This document shows positions 36,745 to 44,700 of a DNA stretch of 64,000 bases, piece by piece (the stretch's first letter is position 1; every line of letters starts with the position of its first letter). The position numbers were made by a program, and so were the translations under genes. Below the pieces are notes generated by a model. That model was not told the origin of the DNA. It searched no databases and saw only the letters and a list, made by a program, of their open reading frames with translations. The stretch is from Comamonas sp. Y33R10-2 (GTDB lineage: Bacteria > Pseudomonadota > Gammaproteobacteria > Burkholderiales > Burkholderiaceae_C): assembly GCF_019355935.1 (NCBI RefSeq), contig NZ_CP079925.1:1550001-1614000 (forward strand), given 5' to 3'.

Positions 36745-37304
36745 TGCGCACGCTATCTCAAATCGTTTACCCGGAACAAAGCTTTTGGCTCAATGGCACC
36801 GGCCGCTATATCCGCCTGATGGAATGCGTGTCGCCTGTCAATCTGAGCGTGATTCGACAAGGCCGCGTGGTCTATGACGCACAAGCCGTGGAGGCGGGTT
36901 TTTACACCACGCCGGACGGCGGTTTTGATGCCGTTCAAATCATAACGCTGGGCGGGCCGCAACTGGTCAAAGTCGCAATTTCTGACGGCGACGGCGGCTA
37001 TGACCGCTATACCGGCACTGTGAATCTGGCTACGGCCACGGCCATTGCAAATACCGGGCCTGTGCCAATTGGCGTTGATGCCACGCTGCTGGTGCCAGCC
37101 AACGCCAAGCGTCGGGGCATTCGTTTTTTGAACAGTGGCACAACCATCGTTTATTTGGGCGGCGTCGGCGTTGATCTGGTCAACGGCTGCTTAAAGATCA
37201 AGCCAGGCGAAATGCTGCTGGAAAGCGAAGCGCCAAGCGCCGCATGGTACGGCGTGAGCGAGGGCGGGGCGGGCATCGTCAAGGTGCAGGAGCTAATGGG
37301 ATGA
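36744..37304 (+). CDS. Beta-rich virion protein, candidate penton/vertex base
   Basis: A 186-residue, beta-rich protein without membrane helices (FWLNGTGRYIRLMECVSPVN, RRGIRFLNSGTTIVYLGGVG, LKIKPGEMLLESEAPSAAWY). The end GVSEGGAGIVKVQELMG suits a sandwich or jelly-roll ending. It is followed, with an ATGA overlap, by the collar-domain protein, so a vertex-base protein holding the receptor-binding protein is a reasonable guess. Confidence 0.5.
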   Translation: MRTLSQIVYPEQSFWLNGTGRYIRLMECVSPVNLSVIRQGRVVYDAQAVEAGFYTTPDGGFDAVQIITLGGPQLVKVAISDGDGGYDRYTGTVNLATATAIANTGPVPIGVDATLLVPANAKRRGIRFLNSGTTIVYLGGVGVDLVNGCLKIKPGEMLLESEAPSAAWYGVSEGGAGIVKVQELMG

Positions 37305-37831
37305 GCTTCATCTACAACGCCGGTACAGACGGCATCTACAACGAAGGCGACGAATTTATGGCGGGTCAAATCGCATATTGCGCGGCGGGTGTGATTCCGT
37401 CAGGCTGGCTGGAGTGCAACGGCGCAGCCATCAGCCGTGCAACTTACGGCACATTGTTTGCATCTATCGGCACCAACTACGGTGCAGGCGATGGCGCAAC
37501 CACGTTCAATCTGCCGGACCTGCGAGGCGAGTTCCTGCGCGGCGCTGATCGCGGGCGCGGTGTGGATGCGGGGCGGGCCATTGGCAGTGCGCAGGGTGAT
37601 GCAATCCGAAATATATCGGGAGCGCTGGCGGGTGAGTACGCCGCAACATTTGCGGCGGGGGGGAGTGGGGCACTTGCTCCTGCTGGTAGTTATGGATACA
37701 CGGTAGCAGGCCCGACAAGCGCACAGGCGAGGGGGTTTGGCGTTTCACTTGATGCATCCCGCCAAGTTCCAACAGCAGCAGAAAACCGCCCACGCAACGT
37801 GGCCGTCCTGACCATCATCAAGTACAGCTAA
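37301..37831 (+). CDS. Phage-collar domain protein, probable receptor-binding spike
   Basis: A 176-residue protein with the phage tail collar fold (Pfam Phage_Collar type): AGVIPSGWLECNGAAISRAT, YGTLFASIGTNYGAGDGATTFNLPDLRGEFLRG, then GRAIGSAQGDAI and the C-terminal NRPRNVAVLTIIKYS. In tailed phages these domains form fibre tips. No tail genes occur here, so this is probably the vertex spike of a tailless particle. The start at 37301 overlaps the previous stop; the open frame before it is non-coding. Confidence 0.85.
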   Translation: MSFIYNAGTDGIYNEGDEFMAGQIAYCAAGVIPSGWLECNGAAISRATYGTLFASIGTNYGAGDGATTFNLPDLRGEFLRGADRGRGVDAGRAIGSAQGDAIRNISGALAGEYAATFAAGGSGALAPAGSYGYTVAGPTSAQARGFGVSLDASRQVPTAAENRPRNVAVLTIIKYS

Positions 37832-37843
37832 GCCGGGGCACGC

Positions 37844-38056
37844 ATGAAGCAAATCCACCATTACGACGAGAGCACCGGTCAGTACTTGGGCACTAGCGAC
37901 GGCTTTGAAAGCCCGTTGGAGCCCGGCGTTTACCTGATTCCGGCCTATGCCACTGATCTTGAGTTGCCCAAGCTCAATAACGAGTTTGAACGAATGTTCG
38001 TAGAGGGCAAGGTGCTTGTATTCGCAGACGGCGCATGGACCTTGGTTGATGCGTAG
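37844..38056 (+). CDS. Tail-fibre-assembly-like small protein
   Basis: A 70-residue protein. MKQIHHYDESTGQYLGTSDG and SPLEPGVYLIPAYATD match the short N-terminal motif of caudoviral tail-fibre assembly and accessory proteins (Y-x-x-x-x-G-x-Y-x-G ... P-x-x-P-x-x-x-L-I-P-A-x-A). It directly follows the collar-domain gene, so a chaperone or accessory role for that protein is likely. Its end overlaps the lytic-enzyme start. Confidence 0.65.
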   Translation: MKQIHHYDESTGQYLGTSDGFESPLEPGVYLIPAYATDLELPKLNNEFERMFVEGKVLVFADGAWTLVDA

Positions 38057-38726
38057 CGCCTACCTGATCGCAGCCGCTGGCTTGTTGGCCGTTGGTGCTT
38101 GGGTCATGTACCGCAAGCAGCAAGAAACCGTTGATCTGGACGAAGGCGGCAGCGATTGGGAAAGCGACACATGGACGGACGTGGAAAGCGCGTCCAACAC
38201 CGTCACGCAAGGCGCGGCGGAAGTCATTGATAGCCTGACGGGGGGCAGCTTGAAACTATCCAACATGAGCCGCGTCACAGCGGCAGACGTAGCGCACCCC
38301 AACGTGCGCGCCTTGCTTCGCGTTATTCGGCGCGGGGAGGGCACAGCGGACGAGGCGGGATATCGCCGGATTTTTGGCGGCCAGCTCTTTGAGGGCTTCG
38401 CTGATCATCCGCGCATCAAAGTCACCAAAGGCCGCTACACCAGCACGGCTGCAGGCGCTTATCAGTTCCTGAGCAGCACATGGGACGAAACAGCCCGAAT
38501 CATGGGCCTGCGCGGCTTTTCGCCAGCGAATCAAGACTTAGGCGCAGTGGGCCGCATTGCAGCCCGAAACGCGCTTGAAGACATCAAGGCAGGCCGCTTT
38601 GAAGTGGCTGTTAAAAAAATCGCATGGGAATGGGCCAGCATGCCCGGCAGTCCCTACGGTCAACCCGTCATCAGCATGGACACGGCGCGGGCCGTCTACG
38701 TCGAAGCTGGCGGCAGCAGCTACTAA
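38049..38726 (+). CDS. Membrane-anchored lytic enzyme, lambda-R endolysin-like (GH104 type)
   Basis: A 225-residue protein. An N-terminal membrane helix YLIAAAGLLAVGAWVMY anchors it. After a linker comes a muramidase/transglycosylase domain similar to lambda gpR: LLRVIRRGEGTADEAGY holds the catalytic Glu 97, and FGGQLFEGFADHPRIKV, TAAGAYQFLSSTWDETA and EWASMPGSPYGQP follow the same order as in gpR. The start ATG 38049 overlaps the previous gene. It may be a signal-anchor lysin or a virion enzyme that opens the murein at entry, like P7 of PRD1; the sequence does not decide. Confidence 0.82.
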   Translation: MRSAYLIAAAGLLAVGAWVMYRKQQETVDLDEGGSDWESDTWTDVESASNTVTQGAAEVIDSLTGGSLKLSNMSRVTAADVAHPNVRALLRVIRRGEGTADEAGYRRIFGGQLFEGFADHPRIKVTKGRYTSTAAGAYQFLSSTWDETARIMGLRGFSPANQDLGAVGRIAARNALEDIKAGRFEVAVKKIAWEWASMPGSPYGQPVISMDTARAVYVEAGGSSY

Positions 38727-38735
38727 GGGGCAGGC

Positions 38736-39134
38736 ATGGCAGTCAAAAAAGATGAATTGCTGGTGCTGGGCCTTGCAGGCGTGGCGGTTTACATGATCGT
38801 CAAAAGCCAAGGCATCAACATCGGCGGCGCGGTCAAAAAGGCCGTCAGCGCAGCGGGCACCGGCGCAGGTTTGACCGGCGTCGGCAAAACGCCTGCCACC
38901 AACTATTACTCGCCTTGGTTCAACTTCAATGGCGCAAGCATCGGCTATGGCCTGTTTGATGGCGCGTTGGATAGCTTGGGCTTCGGCGCCGATAACGTCA
39001 CTGTGGGCGGCAGCAAGGGCACCGGCACCGGCTTGGGCCTGTCGCGGGATAACTCCGGCTTGGGCATGACTTACGGCGGCGTGGAAAGCAACGGCTACAG
39101 CCTGTGGGGCGGCGGCGCGTCGGGGAGCTGGTAA
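38736..39134 (+). CDS. Gly-rich provirus protein with N-terminal membrane helix
   Basis: A 132-residue protein: membrane helix LLVLGLAGVAVYMIVKSQG, then a Gly/Ser/Asn-rich region (GTGTGLGLSRDNSGLGMTYG, ending SLWGGGASGSW). The repetitive Gly content suggests a flexible virion component. No family was recognised. Confidence 0.6.
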   Translation: MAVKKDELLVLGLAGVAVYMIVKSQGINIGGAVKKAVSAAGTGAGLTGVGKTPATNYYSPWFNFNGASIGYGLFDGALDSLGFGADNVTVGGSKGTGTGLGLSRDNSGLGMTYGGVESNGYSLWGGGASGSW

Positions 39135-39137
39135 GCC

Positions 39138-39431
39138 ATGAAAAGCCAGCACCTGTACCTCATTGCGGGCAGCGTCGTTGCGGCGGCGCTGGTATGGGCC
39201 GTAACGCGGGCCAGCAACACCAGTGCCAGCAACGCGGGCCAGTACATCGGCGGGGCCGTGGTGGACTTGGCAGACGGCGTGATTGGCGGGACTGTGGTGG
39301 GCGTGGGCGAGATTTTCGGCATCCCTGCCACCAACATGACCAAGTGTGAGAGAGCAAAAGCAGAGGGCCGGACTTGGGACGCGTCTTTCGACTGCCCGGC
39401 CGGGGATTTCATCAAATATCTGTGGGACTAA
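39138..39431 (+). CDS. Provirus membrane protein, 97 residues
   Basis: MKSQHLYLIAGSVVAAALVW begins with a membrane helix or signal anchor, followed by a Gly/Val-rich stretch (YIGGAVVDLADGVIGGTVVG) and a soluble end with two Cys (MTKCERAKAEGRTWDASFDC). The Cys pair may form a disulfide outside the cytoplasmic membrane. Function is unknown. Confidence 0.6.
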   Translation: MKSQHLYLIAGSVVAAALVWAVTRASNTSASNAGQYIGGAVVDLADGVIGGTVVGVGEIFGIPATNMTKCERAKAEGRTWDASFDCPAGDFIKYLWD

Positions 39432-39442
39432 AGGGGGGAGCT

Positions 39443-39604
39443 ATGGGCAAGATTTGGAATCGTTTACGTGAGCCGTCCACATGGGCGGGTTTGTCTGCGC
39501 TGGGCATCTTGTTCGGCGTGCCAGAAGCCGCAGTGGGTGCCGTGGGCCAGATCGTGGGCGGCGTGGCCGCTTTGGGTGCAATCGTGCTGGCCGAGCGCAA
39601 ATGA
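39443..39604 (+). CDS. Holin-like small membrane protein
   Basis: A 53-residue protein, MGKIWNRLREPSTWAGLSAL, with two short hydrophobic segments (WAGLSALGILFGV and VGQIVGGVAALGAIVLAE). Short two-span proteins with this REPSTWAGL start are often found next to phage lysis genes, and I read it as a putative holin. AAGGGGGGAGCT precedes ATG 39443. It overlaps the next gene at ATGA. Confidence 0.6.
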   Translation: MGKIWNRLREPSTWAGLSALGILFGVPEAAVGAVGQIVGGVAALGAIVLAERK

Positions 39605-39780
39605 CGGGTGATGAGCTGCGCCCGCTGCTGGCAATTGTGGGGCCAGCCTTAGCCGTCTATGCAGGCATACGGGCTGATCTGGCCCGGCTGCATGCCAAGG
39701 TGGACAAGGCTCATAGCCGTATTGATGACTTAACCAAGGGGAAAAGCAATGGCAAAGAAACGCAGCACGCCCAAGCGTGA
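39601..39780 (+). CDS. Small membrane/coiled-coil protein, possible lysis accessory
   Basis: A 59-residue protein: MTGDELRPLLAIVGPALAVY carries a short membrane helix, then a charged coiled coil (RADLARLHAKVDKAHSRIDD). The layout (membrane helix plus coiled coil) is shared with some lysis accessory proteins and spanin-like peptides. It overlaps the following basic 20-mer in a different frame. Confidence 0.5.
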   Translation: MTGDELRPLLAIVGPALAVYAGIRADLARLHAKVDKAHSRIDDLTKGKSNGKETQHAQA

Positions 39781-39811
39781 CAGCAAGGGCCGCTTTAAGA
39801 AGCGCAAATGA
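39749..39811 (+). CDS. Highly basic 20-residue peptide
   Basis: ATG 39749 follows a strong ribosome site (AAGGGGAAAAGCA) and encodes 20 residues beginning MAKKRSTPKR and ending FKKRK, with 11 Lys/Arg and a single Asp. Its end overlaps the next start (AAATGA). The size and charge resemble the DNA-condensing J peptide of microviruses. It is absent from normal gene calls because of its length. A role in neutralising packaged DNA is inferred. Confidence 0.6.
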   Translation: MAKKRSTPKRDSKGRFKKRK

Positions 39812-39978
39812 AGGTGCCAGGATTCATACCGGGGCCAGTAGTGCTGGCCCGAGAGGCACTGATTGTGATGGGTGGGGCCATCATCGCTGCGGCAGTCATT
39901 GGGCAAGTGCCTGCGCTGCGCGACTGGATTAAGCGCCAGTGGGCCGGGGTTCCTAATCCACTGGGGCCGGGTTCATAA
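39808..39978 (+). CDS. Last provirus membrane protein, 56 residues
   Basis: MKVPGFIPGPVVLAREALIV leads into a membrane helix (MGGAIIAAAVIGQVPALRDW) and a short polar end with NPLGPGS. It starts by ATGA overlap with the basic peptide. It is the final rightward gene before the late terminator at 40006. Function is unknown. Confidence 0.6.
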   Translation: MKVPGFIPGPVVLAREALIVMGGAIIAAAVIGQVPALRDWIKRQWAGVPNPLGPGS

Positions 39979-39989
39979 AAACGCTGATT

Positions 39990-40346
39990 TCAGCCAATTT
40001 GGAAGATGGGGCCGTTCGCGGCCCCATTTTTTTGCGCTGAAAGCTCTTGTTCTATTGTCAACATTTGCTTGACAAGTCGGGCGTTATCGCGCTTGGCCGC
40101 TTGCCAACATGCAAAGTATCTTGATGCCTGATTGGCGGCGGTGGTTTCAATGGTGCTGATGCCCCAAACGGACTCCCAAAACAAGGCCAGGTGGATAGGT
40201 CTGGGAGCCTGTCCTTGCTTTCGATATTTGCGCAGCGTTGCTGGTGCAATATTTAGCAGCCGAGCCTTTTGCTCGAAGGAGCCGGGCACGTTGTCCAGCA
40301 CGTAGTTGAAATGTGGCAGATGGGCGGGGTATGGTGCTCTGAACAT
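39990..40346 (-). CDS. HTH DNA-binding protein at the right end of the provirus
   Basis: A 118-residue protein. EQKARLLNIAPATLRKYRKQGQAP (about residues 25-48) is a helix-turn-helix, followed by RPIHLALFWESVWGISTIET and a helical C-terminus. This layout is found in small regulators of dif-integrated filamentous phages and other short phages. It faces the late genes and its last codons run through their terminator. It may control late expression or lysogeny together with the left repressor. Confidence 0.7.
   Translation of the reverse strand: MFRAPYPAHLPHFNYVLDNVPGSFEQKARLLNIAPATLRKYRKQGQAPRPIHLALFWESVWGISTIETTAANQASRYFACWQAAKRDNARLVKQMLTIEQELSAQKNGAANGPIFQIG
40006..40033. terminator. Late terminator, UUCG tetraloop
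   Basis: ATGGGGCCG pairs perfectly with CGGCCCCAT around a TTCG loop and is followed by a T-run of seven. It lies inside the 3' end of the convergent HTH gene. Confidence 0.92.
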
Positions 40347-40424
40347 GTCTAAATATTAGCAATGCATCAAGCTGTAACATGCGTCCGGCAAGGGGATGCT
40401 GCTATCTTATTAGTAGTGTATGTG

Positions 40425-40441
40425 ATTAAACATAATATACA
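40425..40441. other. attR: dif-like site
   Basis: ATTAAACATAATATACA matches attL (29431-29447) at 16 of 17 positions. The sequence to its right (TCGTATCTAG) does not match the host XerC arm expected there, so the true chromosomal half may lie further right or be lost to the IS remnant that starts about 75 bases later. Confidence 0.6.
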
Positions 40442-40514
40442 TCGTATCTAGTAGATATTCTGCGATCGCCGAACCACTAGGGCGAATTTTTGCTTTTGTA
40501 TCGAGCAGCTTTTC

Positions 40515-41498
40515 CTAGATAGCTAACAGCCTCACGGAATTGCGTTTCTTGAACTCTATGGGAGACAGGCCATCCTCAAACGAATGCCTGAGGATGGGGT
40601 TGTAGAACATTTCGACGTAGTTGAAGAGATCGCTGTGCGCTTCTTGCTTCGTCGAAAAGATTTTTATTCGAATGCGCTCCCGTTTCAACAACTGGAAGAA
40701 GCTTTCGGCAACTGCATTGTCGTGACAGTTTCCGCGCCTGCTCATGCTGGGCTGCAAATTATGGTTGGCCAAGAACTTTTTCCATTCATGGCTTGTAAAT
40801 GGGCAGCCTTAGTCGGAATGCACAGTCACGGTATTACGTGGTCTTCTGCACCAGAGCGCTATATTCAATACATCTAATGGCAACTGTGTATCGATGAGGC
40901 TACCCGTTGACTACCCCAGCAATTAGCACGAGAACAGGTCAATCACCGTCGCCAGATACAACCAACCCTCATCGGTTTGGATGTAGGTGGTGTAGATCAG
41001 CCACTCGGTGCCTGCTGCAGGTCTCGTCTCGCCCAAGTCACGCATGCCCAGCGTTAACTTGCGATAGCCATACACGCCACCGCTTTCTAGCCACGCTTGC
41101 TTGATTAAACCCAACAGACGCTGCTCATCGCGGCCCTGCCATCCACGCGTAGTAACCACTGGGTGCAATTGCAGCATACGGCACATGCGCACAACGCTGT
41201 AAATCACTTGGTGGTTGGCAATGAAGGCGTACTTCAGTAGCACTGGCGAGCGAAGTACGCCGCCGCTTTTTTAGGATGTCAGGCTGCTCAGCAACACGTT
41301 TCAGTTCTGCCTTGATGCGGCTTAACTCTTCGCTTTGACTCACTTGCTCTGAAGGCATTTGCTGGAGTCGAATCCATTTGTACAGACTATGCGTCTTGCT
41401 CCTAAACGGCGTGAGACGCCGGCTACGCTGTGGCCGTGTTCCAAGATTTGCTTGACCGCTTCAATCCTGAGTTCTTCTGGCTAGCGTTGTGCGTTCAT
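40515..41498 (-). pseudogene. Decayed IS3-family insertion sequence
   Basis: The minus strand still shows the whole order of an IS3-type orfA/orfB. The orfA begins NAQR, hits a TAG stop, then continues PEELRIEAVKQILEHGHSVA. The orfB has VVRMCRMLQLHP (about 41190), TEWLIYTTYIQTDEGWLYLA with the first Asp, VHSD followed by a TAA stop where Q is expected, then CHDNAVAESFFQLLKRERI with the last Glu. Several frameshifts separate these pieces. It cannot make active transposase. Confidence 0.88.
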
Positions 41499-41581
41499 AT
41501 GGACCTCTATTTGAACGGAAATAGGAGGCTGCGAACTCTCTACAAAACTCTGGTCGATTAACAAAGAAAAACAGTGGGTCT

Positions 41582-41596
41582 ATGTAAGGGTTACAT
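41582..41596. promoter_or_regulatory. Dyad ATGTAA-GGG-TTACAT upstream of the autotransporter gene
   Basis: Six-base perfect arms with a 3-base spacer. The arms are the same as in the 22-bp elements at 26405 and 63760, which have a 1-base spacer. It could be a variant operator or coincidence. Confidence 0.3.
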
Positions 41597-41758
41597 CAAA
41601 AAATCACTGATTTCAGTGATAGACAGCTCAAGGGGTATTGAATAAAGTGGATACAAATATCAACAGATATTCACCATTCAGTCCTCAGGCCATACCGATG
41701 TGAGCGATCGCCATCGCGGTTGTATGCGCCCCTTCCCAGCACACCACCCAAAGAATTT

Positions 41759-44700
41759 ATGTATTTTCGTTTAAGCCCTATTGCGGCAGCCGTTGCATCG
41801 GCATTTTTATTGTCAACCACCGCATGGGCCGCTGGCGGTGCTCCGGGCACATCGAGCTTTATTCATTCTGCGACAGATGCTGTGAACCAGGGAACGGAAG
41901 GCAATGACGGCCTCGATCCAGAAGGTGGCAAGGGTAAAGATATTGCCAACAAATTGTATCTAAACCCCATGGGGACCACCATTCTCACCGGGCCTGCTGG
42001 TGGGGGCGGTGGCGGCGGTGGCGGCGGTGGTGGTGGTGGTGGCCTTGGAGGCGGCGTTGCCTTCGGCGGTCTCAGCAGCGGCGGTGCCGGCGGATACTCC
42101 TCATCCTCCTCCACTGGCGACGCCACAGCCTCGGGTGGTGCGGGCGGTGCTGTCAGTGACAACTCCGTCACCCTCACCAATGTCACCCTGACCGGCGCTG
42201 TCGGTGGCGCGGGCGGGAGTCCTGCTTATGGTGGTGGTGGTGGTGGTGGCCTTGGAGGCGGCGTTGCCTTCGGCGGTCTCAGCACCGGCGGTGCCGGCGG
42301 AAACTCCTCATCCTCCTCCACTGGCGACGCCACAGCCTCGGGTGGTGCAGGCGGTGCTGTCAGTGACAACACCGTCACCCTCACCAACGTCACCCTGACC
42401 GGCGCTGTCGGTGGCGCGGGCGGGAGTCCTGCTTATGGTGGTGGTGGTGGTGGTGGCCTTGGCGGCGGCTCGGTCTTCGGCGGTCTCAGCAGCGGCGCTG
42501 CCGGCGGAGCTACCGACTCCTCCACTGGCGACACCACAGCCTCGGGTGGTGCGGGCGGTGCAGTCAGTGCCAACACCGTCACGCTCACCAACGTCACCCT
42601 GAGCGGTGCTGAAGGTGGCGCGGGCGGGAGTGCTACTTATGTTGGTGGTGGTGGTGGTGGTGGCCTTGGAGGCGGCTCGGTCTTCGGTGGCCTCAGCAGC
42701 GGCGCTACCGGCGGATTAGCCACCTCCACGGGCGACGCCACAGCCTCGGGTGGTGCAGGCGGTGCTGTCAGTGCCAACACCGTCACCCTCACCAACGTCA
42801 CCCTGACCGGCGCTGCCGGTGGCGCGGGCGGGAGTGCTACTTTTGGTAGTGGTGGTGGTGGCCTTGGCGGCGGCTCGGTTTTCGGTGGCCTCAGCAGTGG
42901 CGCTGCCGGCAAATATGCCGGATCCACCACCGCCTCCTCCTCCACGGCCTCGGGTGGTGCGGGCGGTGCAGTCAGTACCAACACCGTCGCGCTCACCAAC
43001 GTCACCCTGAGCGGTGCTGAAGGTGGCTCGGGCGGGCTTACTGTTCTTGGTGGTGGTGGTGGTGGTGGTGGCCTTGGAGGCGGCTCGGTCTTCGGCGGTC
43101 TCAGCAGCGGCGCTGCCGGCGGATACGCCTCCTCCACCGGCGACGCCACAGCCTCGGGTGGTGCGGGCGGTGCTGTCAGTGCCAACACCGTCAACCTCAC
43201 CAACGTCACCCTGACCGGCGCTGCCGGTGGCGCGGGCGGGAGTGCTTCTTTTGGTAGTGGTGGTGGTGGCCTTGGCGGCGGCTCGGTCTTCGGTGGCCTC
43301 AGCAGCGGCGCTGCCGGCGGAGTAGCCTCCTCCCTCTCCACTGGCGACGCCACAGCCTCGGGTGGTGCAGGTGGTGCTGTCAGTGCCAACACCGTCAACC
43401 TCACCAACGTCACCCTGACCGGCGCTGCCGGTGGCGCGGGCGGGAGTGCTTCTGGTGGTGGTGGTGGTGGCCTTGGCGGCGGCTCGGTCTTCGGCGGCCT
43501 CAGCAGTGGCGGTGCCGGAGGAGGAGCCACCTCCTTCTCCGGCACCGCCACGGCCCCTGGTGGCGCAGGTGGCGATGTCAGTGCCAACACGGTCCGTATT
43601 GCGGGGACATCGTTGATTCCGGGCAATGTCTATGGGGGCTACAGCCAGGGTGGTCAAAAAGGCAATGCAGGTACTGACGGCTTGGGCAGCTTGGTGCAAA
43701 ACAACACTGTCACGCTGGTGGGCACGCATATCACCATTGGCGGTTCGGTCTACGGCGGCTATAGCGTGGATGGTGCGGGCCTGGTGAACCACAGCCGCGC
43801 CTTCCGCGGCAACACCTTGAACCTTCTTGGCTACCGGGGCGCTGTGACCGGCATCTACAACTTCGAGAACTACCACTGGCTGCTGCCCAAGGATGTGGTC
43901 AACCGCGATACGCTGGTCACCATCACGGGCAGCGACAAAGTCAACCTCACGGCCACCCAGCACAGCGTTGCCATGGAGAACGATGGCAACCGCCTTAACG
44001 TGGGCGATACGGTGACGCTGATCAACAAAGCCACAGGCACACCCACGCTGAACACCGCCAAGGTCAATCAAGGCCATTTCATCACCTATGACGCCAGCTT
44101 GGCGGTGACGGGCGATGCCTTGGTCCTCACGATGGATGGCAAGACCGATACCACTCCCACTCCCACTCCCACTCCCACTCCCACTCCAGCGGGTCGCCTC
44201 AACCCGACCTCCAAGGCATTTTTGGAAGGTCGTGCCGCCGGTGCGGCAGCGGTCAACCAGGGCGCAGACATGGTCAGCGACCAGGCCATCAACGCCGCAC
44301 GCCTGAGTCTGGGCGCCGGAGGAGCGGGCGCATTCTTGGCTAGCGATGCCGGCTCCAGCCGCTACCACTCCGGCTCACATGTGGATGTGCGTGGCGTCAG
44401 CCTGGCCTGGGGCCTGGCCAAGGGCTTGACCCTGGCCGACCGCAGTGCGTTGATGCTGGGCGCTTTTGTGGAGCATGGCCAGGGCAAGTTCGACAGCTAC
44501 AACCACTTTGCCAGCGCAGGCGTGGTGCGTGGCCATGGCGACTCCAGCTACACCGGCCTGGGCCTGATGGCCCATGTGGCGGTGGCCGGCACGGGGGCTG
44601 ATACGGATGCCGGGGGGCACGCCATTGCCACCCCGGAGCTCAGCGCCCCCAGTGGCCTGTACCTGAATGCCGCATTGCGCGGCGGCCGTGCCAAGACCAG

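Larger units (their letters stand above)
29431..40441 (+). mobile_element. Integrated tailless (corticovirus/PM2-like) provirus at a dif-like site
   Basis: About 11.0 kb between two dif-like sites. Gene content is a GPA-type rolling-circle initiator, a small FtsK/HerA-type ATPase, a 276-residue candidate double-jelly-roll capsid protein, some ten short proteins with one membrane helix, a collar-domain receptor-binding protein, a lambda-R-like lytic enzyme and a highly basic 20-mer. There is no integrase, terminase, portal, tail-tape or sheath gene. Known relatives in style are PM2 (Corticoviridae) and the PM2-like proviruses described in aquatic bacteria. Genes are tightly packed with many ATGA overlaps. 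The capsid assignment rests on size, position and composition, not on a computed structure. Confidence 0.75.

Noticed and set aside
42000-43600. Regularly spaced repeats that might suggest a CRISPR array
   Set aside because: Units are about 200 bp, in frame, and encode a passenger domain; there are no short direct repeats with unique spacers and no cas genes.
42637-44368. Two long minus-strand open frames (Pro-rich 329 residues and Ala/Thr/Arg-rich 550 residues) opposite the autotransporter
   Set aside because: They are reverse-complement shadows of the GGT-rich repeats; composition is a simple reflection of the plus-strand Gly codons and no ribosome site or family is seen.
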